From Phoenix dactylifera (Eukaryota > Streptophyta > Magnoliopsida > Arecales > Arecaceae), in assembly GCF_009389715.1 (NCBI RefSeq), contig NC_052395.1, forward strand, positions 24,167,482 through 24,231,481: DNA of 64,000 nt, written 5' to 3'. Of the stretch, positions 49,101 to 58,780 are shown piece by piece. Position numbers and translations under genes: made by a program. The notes beneath the pieces were generated by a model that saw only the letters and a list, made by a program, of their open reading frames with translations, was not told the DNA's origin and searched no databases. Each line of letters starts with the position of its first letter. The first letter of the stretch is position 1.

Positions 49101-50370
49101 AACTTGACAGAGGCCTTCAACAAAGCCGAGAAGGTGTATGAATCGGGAATCACCCCAAGCTTGAGCATTTCATTAAAAAGTTCAAGAGCTTCACCCGCCA
49201 TCCCATTCTTAACGTATCCAGAAATCATTGCAGTCCAAACAAATATGTCCAGATTCCATTTGGGCATCCTATCAAACAGCTTCCGGGCATGATGGATTCG
49301 ACCGCAAACAGAATACAATTTAACGAGTTTTGGGAGAAGGTCTCGGTTTTTCTCAAACCCAGCTTCCCGAATTCGCGAGTGGAGCCTCTTGCCTTGTTCG
49401 AAGGACCGGACATCGATGCAGGATTGGAGAAGAACGCCGAATTCGGCGGACGTAATGGGTTGGCAATTCTTCTGACAAGCCTTACGGGAATTAGCATTCA
49501 GATGGGAGTAAGGAGATACCCAAGAGCAAAATGAAAGCACGCTCGGATTAAGCGCTTGGCTGATAGCTAAATATCCTCCCATTCGGGAAGAAGGAAAGAG
49601 GAAAATGAAAAAAGGCGAGGTTTTCTTTGGTCTTTCCAATACCAGCTTACTGACGCCATTACGCTGTTACATACGACCCCAAGGTTACCGTTATTGACCG
49701 TTAAAAATTTATTATTAGTTTTTTTTCTTTTTAGGAAATCACGGGGAGTCATAACATTTTAATAAAAATGTATAAAATATAGACGATAAATTAACTTGTT
49801 GTTAAACTGCGGACTCATAACGGACCCGACAACCGTTACGAAGGCCGTCAAAAAGGATAAGGATGAGGAAAGGTGGGAAGACAAACATACCCCTGAGAAG
49901 AGGTGGGTATTCACGGGGCAGCCCCGGTCAACGAGGCAGTGCTCGAACTGCCCCAACGCCGCGTTGACGGAGTGCTCCGCCGTCCACCCTGTGCCGTCGG
50001 ACACCATATAGATGGCCTTCGCCGCTGCCACCTCGCCGTCGTCCTGGAAATCGTCCGAGATGGACGGTGGGATCTCGTCCAGCTGACTCAAGGAAGGGGA
50101 GGAAGAGGAGGAGGTAGGAGGAGGAGAGGAGAAGTGAGGGGCGGTCATCTTCCGCAGGGCAGGCGAGTCGAGCCGCCGGCCCGACCGTATTGCCCGGGCC
50201 CTGGACCAGCGGTTCAGTTGGGAGCTCCCCTTGGGCGGCTTCCGGACCGGAGGCTCGGGGCCGTGGTCGGCGGTCCGGCTCGGGATGTCCTCGGGGAGGC
50301 AGGCGGAGAAGGAGGGGAACCTTCTGGCCGGAGAGACTTCGGGGAGTCGAAAGACTTTGGAAACGAACAT
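46102..50370 (-). CDS. PDRP1: Pyruvate,phosphate dikinase regulatory protein, copy 1
   Basis: Three minus-strand exons, 50370-49891, 46945-46306 and 46205-46102, give 407 aa, close to the Arabidopsis plastid protein. The family (DUF299 kinase/pyrophosphorylase) is bifunctional: it inactivates pyruvate,phosphate dikinase by ADP-dependent phosphorylation of an active-site Thr and reactivates it by Pi-dependent dephosphorylation. Visible landmarks are a Ser/Arg/Pro-rich N-terminus that suits a chloroplast transit peptide (about 1-60), [17 protein letters not shown] (about 118-134), [13 protein letters not shown], and a P-loop GVSRTGKT at residues 273-280. The C-terminus is ..MPRISKRY. Intron 1 is 2945 bases and contains a whole PPR gene. 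A tandem relative lies upstream at 51514-54318. Confidence 0.92.
47714..49639 (-). CDS. PPR protein, PLS class with E and DYW domains, nested in PDRP intron
   Basis: Single-exon 641-aa protein. Pentatricopeptide repeats run from about residue 67 to 430, with alternating P/L/S-type units (for example [29 protein letters not shown]). An E/E+ region follows (about 432-535) and then the DYW deaminase (about 545-641) with the zinc/catalytic [11 protein letters not shown] and CGDCH motifs and the terminal residues GSCSCGDYW. This class carries out site-specific C-to-U RNA editing in chloroplasts or mitochondria. The N-terminus has a hydrophobic start, and a second Met lies at about residue 20 (MGGYLAISQ). 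The gene lies wholly inside intron 1 of PDRP copy 1 on the same strand, 251 bases from exon 1 and 768 from exon 2. Confidence 0.95.
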   Translation of the reverse strand: MERPKKTSPFFIFLFPSSRMGGYLAISQALNPSVLSFCSWVSPYSHLNANSRKACQKNCQPITSAEFGVLLQSCIDVRSFEQGKRLHSRIREAGFEKNRDLLPKLVKLYSVCGRIHHARKLFDRMPKWNLDIFVWTAMISGYVKNGMAGEALELFNEMLKLGVIPDSYTFSALLKASVKLGLVRLIVQLHSLIMKYGRGLCLSVANSLIHAYGSFGDVYGARKVFDRMEFRDVVSWSSMIHACSHVEIHAESVALFSRMQFDEYLKPNELTVVSLLPACSFFSSLRKGQAIHAYAIRNGFISNVIVGSALVTMYSRCGDPNFAYKVFSGMERQNMITWTSMIEGFALNGRFDVALNLFKVMQDQGLKPTYITLVVILSACSHGGFVDDGWEIFETMQGKFGIQPGVEHCACVVDMLGRAGRLDDAEQFIERMGIGPSSSVYGSLLGACQMYCNVELGERLAQKLFELEPKNAANYVILSNIYASVGRWDDVGRVRKSMILKGLFKESGCSWVEIKDKVYVFGAHDRTHLESDKIYEILEELNDRIVKAGYVPSTKYVLLDVEDDDKKKFLCTHSERLAIAFGLLKVPPAVPIRIAKNLRVCGDCHDAIKLISKVTCRQLIIRDTNRFHHFSQGSCSCGDYW

Positions 50371-51513
50371 TTCTTCTTCTATTTTTCTTTTTTGTTCATT
50401 TAAACTTCTAAAACTCTTTTATTATATGTTGCCTTGGAGATTCACGGGGCCACATCTTTTCATATTAATATCTGAAGAAATGTTATCCACGCATTTTTAT
50501 TGAATATTTTATTCATTTTGGAAATTAATATGATCATTGATTTGTTCAAGAACGAAAGGGAGGATTCGAGGGGTTTAACAAATTAGTAAATAATATACTT
50601 ATTATTAATATTTTATTTAGATATGAGTTTGAGTTGGACTATTTTCCGATATTGTTTTAGAAAAATATTGTTTTCTGAAATCATGGTTAATATTGTTTTA
50701 GAAAAATATGATAGTTATTAAGATTTGAATCTAAAACTCATATTTAAAGAAAAGGATGCCGGCCGGCTGAGCGAGCAGTCCTCAGTATTTAGCTGAAAAG
50801 TTATCATGGATTGGATACAACTATCCTTATCCTTGCTCCGGCTTCTTCTTCTAGTTCTAGATCTAGGAAAAATTAAAAAAAAGACCACAGTGATATTTTA
50901 TATAGTTCAATTCAAAGGGTAATGCCTTCCACGGCAAAGCTTAGAGCAAATTTTATACTAAGGTATAATCTAAATAAAGAAACAAACACTTATATGGGAC
51001 AAGAATTTTTTTTTCCAAATGGGACAAGGATCTACCATTTAGAACTTCCGAGAGGTATAACATGCCGTACATGCCTTCAAATATAATCCATTAACATAGA
51101 GGAAGACATTAAGTTCAGGAAACTCTTCATCCTTAACATCTTTGATTGCTAATTCACCTCCACCAAATCCATGCAAAATACCAAATCTTATATCTATGGA
51201 GAAGCCAACTAAAGGGAAAAATATTTAGCCATGAATATAACGATATTAATAAAGAGAGCGCATGATATGATGGGACCTATCCTTTGATCAATAAAACAAT
51301 ACCTCATACATATTGTTTTCATAATATTTTTTGATAGCAAAATGAAGAGAGAAAAGAAGAAAAAAAAGTAAGACAACATATCCATAAGATCAAGGAAAAC
51401 TCGGCCTCCACTTTAAAGCACATATCTTTCCAAAACTTTCGAAGCTTTGACATACAATTTAATGGAGGCATACATATTTATAACAAGGCCTACAAATATC
51501 TACAGACTCCATT
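50371..51513. other. Spacer between tandem PDRP copies
   Basis: About 1.1 kb of AT-rich sequence holding the presumed promoter of PDRP copy 1 and the 3' flank of copy 2. 51400-51510 closely resembles 45980-46100, consistent with the 3' flank having been duplicated with the gene. Confidence 0.6.
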
Positions 51514-54318
51514 CTAGCATTGTTTGGAAATGCGGGGCAATGCACATTTTTGCTTCCTGTCATGATACATCCTCACTACAATTGCTGCAGTTTCTTCAAC
51601 TGCTCTTCCAGTAATATCTGCAATTAGAAGAGAGCAATCATCAAAACAATCGAGAAATCAACTGAATGTATTAGTTCTAACCAATGAGAAAACTTACTTA
51701 CCAATAACTGGCCATACTGGGTTTTGCATGAAAATTCCATTTGCATACTCCAACTCCTTCCTCACATGATCCATCTCTGAATAGTTGTTCCTCATCAAAC
51801 TTTCAAGTTTGAGACTCCTAGTCCTCGCGTTCCTAATAGACTGCAGAACAACTGGATTGATCGTCAATCCAAACACCTTCTCCTGATCGATTTCAAAAAG
51901 GGTCTTTGGCAACTCTAAACCAATCACAATGGGAACATTTGCCACCTTGTATCCCTTTTGAGCTAAATATATTGACAAGGGTGTTTTCCCAGTGCGTGAA
52001 ACACCAACAAGGACAATTTGTGCGCGGTTAAGGTTTTGGGGCCGTGCCCCATCATCTTGTTTGATGGTGAAGGCAATGGCTTCATTACGCCGTAAGAACT
52101 CTTCGGTTATTGGAGATTTTCGACCTGGAGCACCTCGGGGGATCCCAGAGGGGGCAGCACCAAAATGAGAAGCAATAGCCTCAGTGGTCGGTCGTAGTAT
52201 GTCAGTGGATGGTACACCCCAGAGCTTGCAACTCTGCTCCACAGCCTTGGCCGCCAAAGGATCTGCTAAGGTGTAGAGCAGCAGTGCACCTTCTTTACGA
52301 GCTTGCTTTATGATCTCCATCAGTTTATCCATATCTTGAACCTGAGAAGGATCGGCCGCATGAAATTATCAAAAGAAGTTGATTGTGATCTAACATGCTT
52401 ATTCATTGGAAATTGAATTCCAACGATGGATGAACAAAAGCAGCTAAAGGAAAAATCTGAAACCATGCATGATGTTTAATTTGGTTCCTAAGCCTTCTCT
52501 TAGTGTCAAGAGTTGTCACTTTCTCTGTCTTATTGCAAAAATATAAGATGCGAATTGGCCATCTCATGCAGAGTTCCCATGACCTGAACATTAGAATTAA
52601 AGTATCTACTTGGAATTTTTTTTCTTAAACACCCTTCATACTCTCTGAAAAACTCCATTTTGAAATATTTCAGTAGTCACATATCGTACAGTACATGCCA
52701 TTACCATACTACACCTTCATTTTTTTTTTTACTTTACTTATTCCTGATACAGTATGTTTACTCATGATTTGCAGTATGTATCAGCAAACCATGGTAAGAT
52801 GCAGTGTATACCATGGTATGACTGGTTTTTTTTTTCAAACCTTTACATTAGGAGAGTGGGAACAACTCAATAGATCTTCAGAACTTCTATTCTATCCTCT
52901 TTAAGTAACTCATAAAGACCTTCCAAAAAAACTATAGCAATTGAATCCAATCCAGATGTTCTCAATTCTGTCCTAGAAGCCTTGCCAAAATGTATGCATC
53001 GAAACTCGTGCATTCTTCGCAACTTTTATTGGAGGCAGATGGACAAAATACCCATGTAGGTGCAGAACATCTGAAAATCCATGTCAACTACAATGAAAGG
53101 AATCCCTGACCAAACGGGGACTTTTTTTCATTCCCTTGTTCCCGAGAAGAAACCCCCATACTTTCATTTCATTAGATTATGAAACAGAGTACGAAACAGA
53201 GAATTTCATCATTCATGATAACGTCAGTCACATGGTTTTCATTGGAAAAAAAAACAGCCTTTCAGAAGAAACCAAAGATCATTATATCTGCACATTCTGT
53301 CGGTGAGGACCAGTACGGATGTGTATTTAGTCCTATATTAATTATTCGTTGCATAAATTTTGAGTACTTATATAAATTTGGATGAGGTTCTAAGTTGTTA
53401 TACTATCTACAACAACAAAATATTGGTATAAATAAATAGTTACATAAAAATGACGTAGATTGAAAACACTGCAGCACAGATTCATAAAGGCTAACTACAG
53501 ATTAATCATAATATTTGTGATTAATTTTGAATAGATTTGGACTCTTAGCTTGACGATGACATCAGAACGTGAGGATTTGTTTGGGTGTAAATTTCGTCCC
53601 GCATCAGCTCTCTCTGGTAACCACCTTTTTTTTGTACTTTAAGGAGTTTTTCTCTAGCCATTCAGATCTACCATTCAATTAACAATCAAGCCAACTATTC
53701 AGAATTCTCATTTAAAAGCCTTATTGATTTAATTATCCTTTGGAAATATGATAACAAGCCCTCAACTTTGCTCTGAACCAAGATATCCTACAGTTTGCAC
53801 GCTGGAAAATTATCCACTACAGCGTAAATATGCAAATCAAACTAATTACATTGAACAAAATAAATAAGTGGCTACGAGACTAGGTAGCGATGTCGTTTGA
53901 ATATTTGTTGCAAGCGTAAAATTAACGGATGCTATAACACCGTATAACGGCCGTTAAGGGGATAAGAACGAGAAAGGCAAGAAGAACGTACCCCTGAGAA
54001 GAGGTGGGTATTTACGGGGCAGCGCCGGTTGGTGAGGCAGTATTCGAACTGCCCTAACGCCACCCTGACGGAGTGCTCCACCGTCCACCCGGTGCCGTCA
54101 GAGACCATGAAGATGGCCTTCCCCGCCGCCACCTCGCCGTTATCCTCGAAATCGTCGGAGATGGACGGCGGGATCTCGTCCACGTTAGACGAGGAAGGGG
54201 ACGAGGAGGAAGGGGGAGGGCCGGCCTTCTTCCGGAAGTCCGGCCAACGTAGCGGCCGGCCCGACCGGATGGACCGGGCCATGGACCAGCGGTTCAGCTT
54301 GGAGCTTTCCTTCGGCAT
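51514..54318 (-). CDS. PDRP-like protein, copy 2, lacking transit-peptide start
   Basis: Exons 54318-53992, 52341-51702 and 51617-51514 on the minus strand give 356 aa if translation begins at [11 protein letters not shown]. Exons 2 and 3 have exactly the same lengths (640 and 104) and phases as copy 1. The P-loop GVSRTGKT falls at residues 222-229, and [13 protein letters not shown] is intact. Upstream of 54318 the frame stays open for 38 codons and clearly aligns with the copy-1 N-terminus (FSACLSESEPP versus FSACLPED), but it has no Met before a TGA at 54433-54435. The plastid-targeting region therefore appears lost, leaving a possible cytosolic isoform; an upstream non-AUG start or a missing 5' exon are alternatives. 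Arabidopsis is known to have a cytosolic PDRP relative (RP2). Confidence 0.8.
52342..53991 (-). other. Intron 1 of PDRP copy 2 with a TRIM insertion
   Basis: 1650 bases, no PPR gene. The part at 53690-53860 still aligns with 47270-47500 of the copy-1 intron (shared phrase ATTGATTTAATTATCCTTT and similar), so the introns share ancestry. A TRIM occupies about 53302-53620. Confidence 0.7.
53302..53620 (+). mobile_element. TRIM element in intron of PDRP copy 2
   Basis: Plus orientation relative to the other copies. The 5' LTR is about 53302-53402 (GTGAGGACC.. to ..GAGGTTCTAAGTTGTTATA), a degenerate tRNA-Met primer-binding site (TATTGGTATA) lies at 53421-53430, the internal part runs to about 53567, and a partial 3' LTR starts at GTGAGGATT. 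It is non-coding, diverged and the same family as the elements at 11018, 34044 and 55657. Confidence 0.6.
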
Positions 54319-54589
54319 CTCGCAGACCGGAGGCTCGGACTCGGAGAGGCAGGCGGAGAAAGGGGTGGCCTTCCGGCCGGAGAAAGTTTCGAGAAAGGAA
54401 AAGGATGTGGAGGAGCAAACAACGTGCCATCTTCATCCACGAAAATTCCGGGGGCCGGGCAATTCCAGGGGCTATCATTTTCCATGCTATGGGAGATTAG
54501 CTTCCCACGTACGCAACGATATCTTCCATTTTTATAGTCTCTTACTCGCCCGCTACAGCCAAAGGCCCAAAAAGCACCGACTCGAATTG

Positions 54590-54590
<1 letters not shown>

Positions 54591-54630
<40 letters not shown>
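54591..54630. repeat. (ATT)n microsatellite
   Basis: Thirteen perfect ATT trinucleotide repeats upstream of PDRP copy 2. Confidence 0.9.
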
Positions 54631-55656
54631 TGGTACTAGAAATCTTTCATATTTGTTTATAAATATTTGAAATTATATATGTGCATAGAATCTTCATTCC
54701 CTCGAATGGGAATGAGGGAATTATCATTCCAAAAGACATGTAATTTCATCATTTAATCAATGTAATACCGAATAATGGAATGAGACCAAAGTTTATATCC
54801 TCATTCCATTGCAATGTCCGTTTCAATGAGCCAAGCATAATGTTAGCTTTTTTTTTTCAGTTCCCCTAATAAGTTTGATAAGATCTTTAAAATTTGTGCT
54901 TAGGATCCATCTACCAATGGTGTGCAGACATGTACTGCAAAACGGTGCATCGCTGGCCTTTGTAACGTGTCTTCGTATACCATCATACGGTGGGTTCCTG
55001 AATCATTAATATAAGGTTAGCTATAGTAAAAATATTTTTTAATTATAACTTCTTAAATTTTTCTGACTGACTTTCAAGTCAAAGTAAAAATTGATCCAAC
55101 TTGATCAGGCTCGATTAGATAAGATTCGAATAACTTATATTATATAGATAATGGATCATTGGATTTAGGCTTTAATTAGTATACTATATAGATAATGAAT
55201 AATTTATAGTTTATATTATATTGATATAGGTGTGAATTTAGGTCAGATCAATATATATTTTGAGTCTAAATCGAGTTTAATTCAAGCTTGAATTGATTTC
55301 AACTTATTTCAGGGCTGTCAAGCTGTTTGGTTAAACATGTTTTTAGCTCAATTCAAGATTAAGCTTCAATTCAGCTCCAAATAGTGGGAAAGAAACTAAG
55401 CTTGATCTCAAAATTAGTTTTAAGGCCTTGATTAGATCCAAGTTTGATCATGCTCAACTTGCTTGCACTCCTAAATTGTGCTACTCCATCCAATCTTATC
55501 TTAGCTTGACACCAAAATCATGCATCTTCCATGATGAATCTCTAGTGCTTTCAATCAAAGCTAGCTGGACACTTGGTTTTCAAAGATATCTACGAGACAA
55601 AATTATATGTTCGGCCCCAATTAGTTAATTATGACAATCATTCTCCATTTTATTGT
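54631..55656. other. AT-rich intergenic, no gene seen
   Basis: Low-complexity AT-rich text. 55020-55330 is a degraded repeat in the same style as 42480-42930. No gene seen. Confidence 0.4.
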
Positions 55657-55850
55657 TGTAACAACTCAGGACCTCACCTAAAATGCATAGCCGATATAGG
55701 ACTAAACACACACCCGCACGAGTCCTCACATACTCCTTCCATTTAAGTTAAATATAATCACAAACACCACGATCGGCCTGTAGTCAGTCTACATAGGTCA
55801 TGAGCTAAGTTTGCTCTGATACTATTTTGTAACAATACAGAACCTGTTGG
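55657..55850 (-). mobile_element. TRIM element, partial
   Basis: One LTR (55657-55730), an internal part with a primer-binding site (rc of GCTCTGATACTATT, 55811-55824) and the beginning of the second LTR (from 55828) are present. The remainder is missing. Same family as the other three TRIMs. Confidence 0.65.
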
Positions 55851-56812
55851 CAAAAAATTAAATGCGCAAGCGGCCATTCTCGAGCCGTGTGCGCTATTTC
55901 CAGCGATTGACAGCCCGCTATGGATTTTGGGAAATAAAGGCGCGTTGGCCGCGTCAGCATTCTGCGGACGCGTGCCAACCCCCCGTTGGCCTCCGCGTGC
56001 GCGTATGAAAAAAAAAAGGGAAACACCCGCTGGGCTTTACGTGCTTGAAAACGGCTCCGCAAATTTACCACGGACGCATGCATAAAAAGACTGTTTTGCC
56101 CCTGTAATCAATCCTATATATACCCCTCAATTTCATCTCTTCCGGGACACGAAAATTAGAGGAAAATATTGGAAAAATTATGGAGAAAAGTTCTTCCTCC
56201 TCCTACCTACTTGTGATTTTTATTCTTGCTCTTTTATATTTTATTTTATCCTTTTTCTTTCATTCTTCGCTGGATCTGCAAGTTCGATCGGGTTCATTTT
56301 GACTTTTTTTTAGACGTACCGAAGAAGAAGTTGTAGGATCGTTGTATCTCAAAGGAGAATTATCGGGAGACCTGTACGTGGGGGCAAATGCTTCTTTGGG
56401 ACAGCGTCTACGCGCTTCGACCTACCTTAAATCAGGCTACTTTCTTCTACCTTTATTTTTAATTTAATATTAGTAGATCTGCAGGATTTGAAATTCTATG
56501 ATATAAATTTATTAAATGAATAGATTTATTTTGTGCTAGAATAGATTTATTTTGCGTTAAAATAGAATTATTTGGATGCCGAATGATATATATATATAAG
56601 AAAGAAATTTCCTATGACCAATTAGACCACTACATAAGCCACGTCTGGCTGAGGCTTTGATTGCTATCTCAAGGCAGACTTGAATTGCTTTCCTTTTGGA
56701 CTAACTGAAGAAAAGCAACCGAAGTGAAGACCAATGAGACCGAAAGGCTTTTTACAAAGAAGCTTGTGACTCCGCATGGGAGAAGAGGGCCGAACTGCAA
56801 ACTTTCATGTTC
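55851..56812. other. Unresolved, LTR-like text
   Basis: A GC-richer block (55860-56090) followed by a consensus TATA box (TATATATACCCC, near 56115) and a leader-like stretch resembles the promoter part of an LTR, but I cannot find its ends. No gene seen. Confidence 0.3.
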
Positions 56813-56820
56813 AGAGCATT

Positions 56821-57669
56821 CAAAGGCGGCCCAATACATTTGGAGGCCTAAGGCGAATTCAGTAAATGAAATCTTTTTTTAATAATAAAATTTTTAATAA
56901 ATATAAAATATTTAGAAAAAAGATATGAAAATAGATAGCCATCAAGTACATTATTTCAACAAAAATGTATGTATGCAACAAAGATAGATAAAAAGTCTTT
57001 TCAGTTTAATATAATTTTTGAATGAAAGCACGAAAAGGTAATTATGCTTAAGGAAGGCCCATGAAACTGATTAAATAACTGTCAAAGGTAAATGAAAGAA
57101 TTTGTCCAAAAAGAGGCCTCTCTAAGGGAAAGCAGGGGCATTGTGGAAAATTCACTCCATCTAATTAATAAAAGTCCCATCCCATCATCTCCCCTTCAAG
57201 TGAGTACCCAAGCAGCCACTGCAACATCACAGCACAGCAGCCATTCAACCCCCCCTCCCTCCATTTCTCTCTACCCTCCAAGAAGTCGATCCCCAATCCC
57301 CCCTATCTTTCTTCCTGATGGCCCAGCTGGATCAGGAGTAATGTGAGGGAAGGAAAACCAAGACCAAAACCAAAAAAGAGAAGGGATGAAAGATAAGACT
57401 GGCTTCAGACGTATATCAAGCCAACCAAATCCCTCCTCTCTCTTTCTCTCCACCCAAAACAAAACTACTGTCCCCAACTTCCGAAATTGCCCCTCTGCAG
57501 GCCAGGAAACTCTCCACCTCCCTTCCATCAAGGAGAAAGACTCGTAGCCAGCTCCCGTTCCCATTTTATATGGGGCCTTTGCTTCCTTTTAGTCAGCCTT
57601 CCGGAGGCCTTCCATTGGCCCGAGGCCTTAGGCGACTGCCTCAGTCGCCTAAGGCTCGAACCGGCCCTG
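56821..57669. mobile_element. Non-autonomous hAT-like element with 8-bp target-site duplication
   Basis: The 849-bp unit is flanked by an exact 8-mer AGAGCATT (56813-56820 and 57670-57677), the duplication length typical of hAT elements. Its ends are imperfect inverted repeats: CAAAGGCGGCCC on the left and, on the reverse strand from the right, CAGGGCCGGTTC. Next to the right end is a 14-base perfect hairpin with a 3-base loop (57625-57655). No transposase is visible. The interior (57100-57580) is CT/CCC-rich without a convincing gene. Confidence 0.7.
57625..57655. repeat. Subterminal 14-bp hairpin of the hAT-like element
   Basis: GCCTTAGGCGACTG pairs exactly with CAGTCGCCTAAGGC across the loop CCT. 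It may be a subterminal transposase-binding or folding signal; this is inferred from position only. Confidence 0.8.
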
Positions 57670-57677
57670 AGAGCATT

Positions 57678-58780
57678 GCATTGTTTGAGGGAGTAGGATG
57701 AGTAAGCAGCGCAGTGTGCCAAACGAGCGCTGCCCATTCACTCCTAAGAATGCTTTCTCACGAGCGAAAGCCGCTCAGTTGCTTACTAAATTGAAGAGAG
57801 CAAAAGGCACCTTGACTGTTCGAGAATGTCCTCTTGCTGCTTAAGAATAACCTATTTTCCGGACAAATATGCCAAGATATTATTCATTTCAAAAATTTAT
57901 ATTAGTTGCATTTATAGATTTATTTATTTATTTAGGTGATATATTGCTAACAATCCAAAGAAGCGTTTGTTTATTTTTTGTTACTAATATATAATTCATT
58001 AAATCTTTTATTGCAATTGTGATATATTAGATTTTAATTACGATAATTGTTCTGTTAGCACAAAATTAATAATCACTTATTCTAAAAAGATAAATAATTT
58101 GTTTAACCTCTAAGAGGTTTATCATACCTCCATTTGGACTCTTCAAGGAGTAATTTATAGATCCCATTCAAACGAAAAATTCAGAAATTGGTTTATACAT
58201 AATAATTATATCATTGAATTGACATTAGATCTTAATCAATTATTCTAATAAGGTAGTAAATCTTATAATTCATTGAATTGACATTTTAAATCTCAATTAC
58301 AATAATTGATTTGCTAGCACAAAATAAGTAATCAATTATTCTAATAAGATAATAAATTATATAATTCATTAAATTAATTTTTTAAATCTCAATTACAATA
58401 ATTGATTTGCTTGCACTAAATTAGTAATCAATCATTACTAATTCAAAAAATTCAAAATGAAATTCGGAAATTGATTGATACACAATAACCAATTTAAGTT
58501 TGCACCTAGGCTTTTAATAAAAAAAATTGAATTTGTATGGTTTCTAGTGATTATATCCACTAACTAATAGTGTCAAAGAAAATCTTATCAAAAAGGCATA
58601 CGTGCCTAAGAACGGCTGGTACTTAAGTGAGCCTAGTGCTCCACCACTAATCTGGAGCTGATTTGGCTATTATTTTTTGGATATATCAACTAGACATCCT
58701 AAGTTCAACATAAAAATTAGTGCAATCTTTTGACATAAATTTTTTGCCTTCATTTAGGTTGCTGTCTCTATTCTGTAACC
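57678..58780. repeat. AT-rich block with a 96-bp tandem repeat
   Basis: A unit starting ATAATTCATT(G/A)AATT and containing CTCAATTACAATAATTGATTTG recurs at 58265 and 58361 (period 96), with more diverged relatives near 57990 and 58190. It may be the decayed LTR or leader of the copia element that follows. No gene seen. Confidence 0.5.

Noticed and set aside
49903-50403. Plus-strand open frame opposite PDRP exon 1
   Set aside because: It is the antisense shadow of a GC-rich exon whose minus-strand frame has clear PDRP motifs.
54029-54670. Plus-strand 213-residue open frame
   Set aside because: It is the shadow of PDRP copy 2 exon 1 and ends in the ATT microsatellite translated as poly-Leu.
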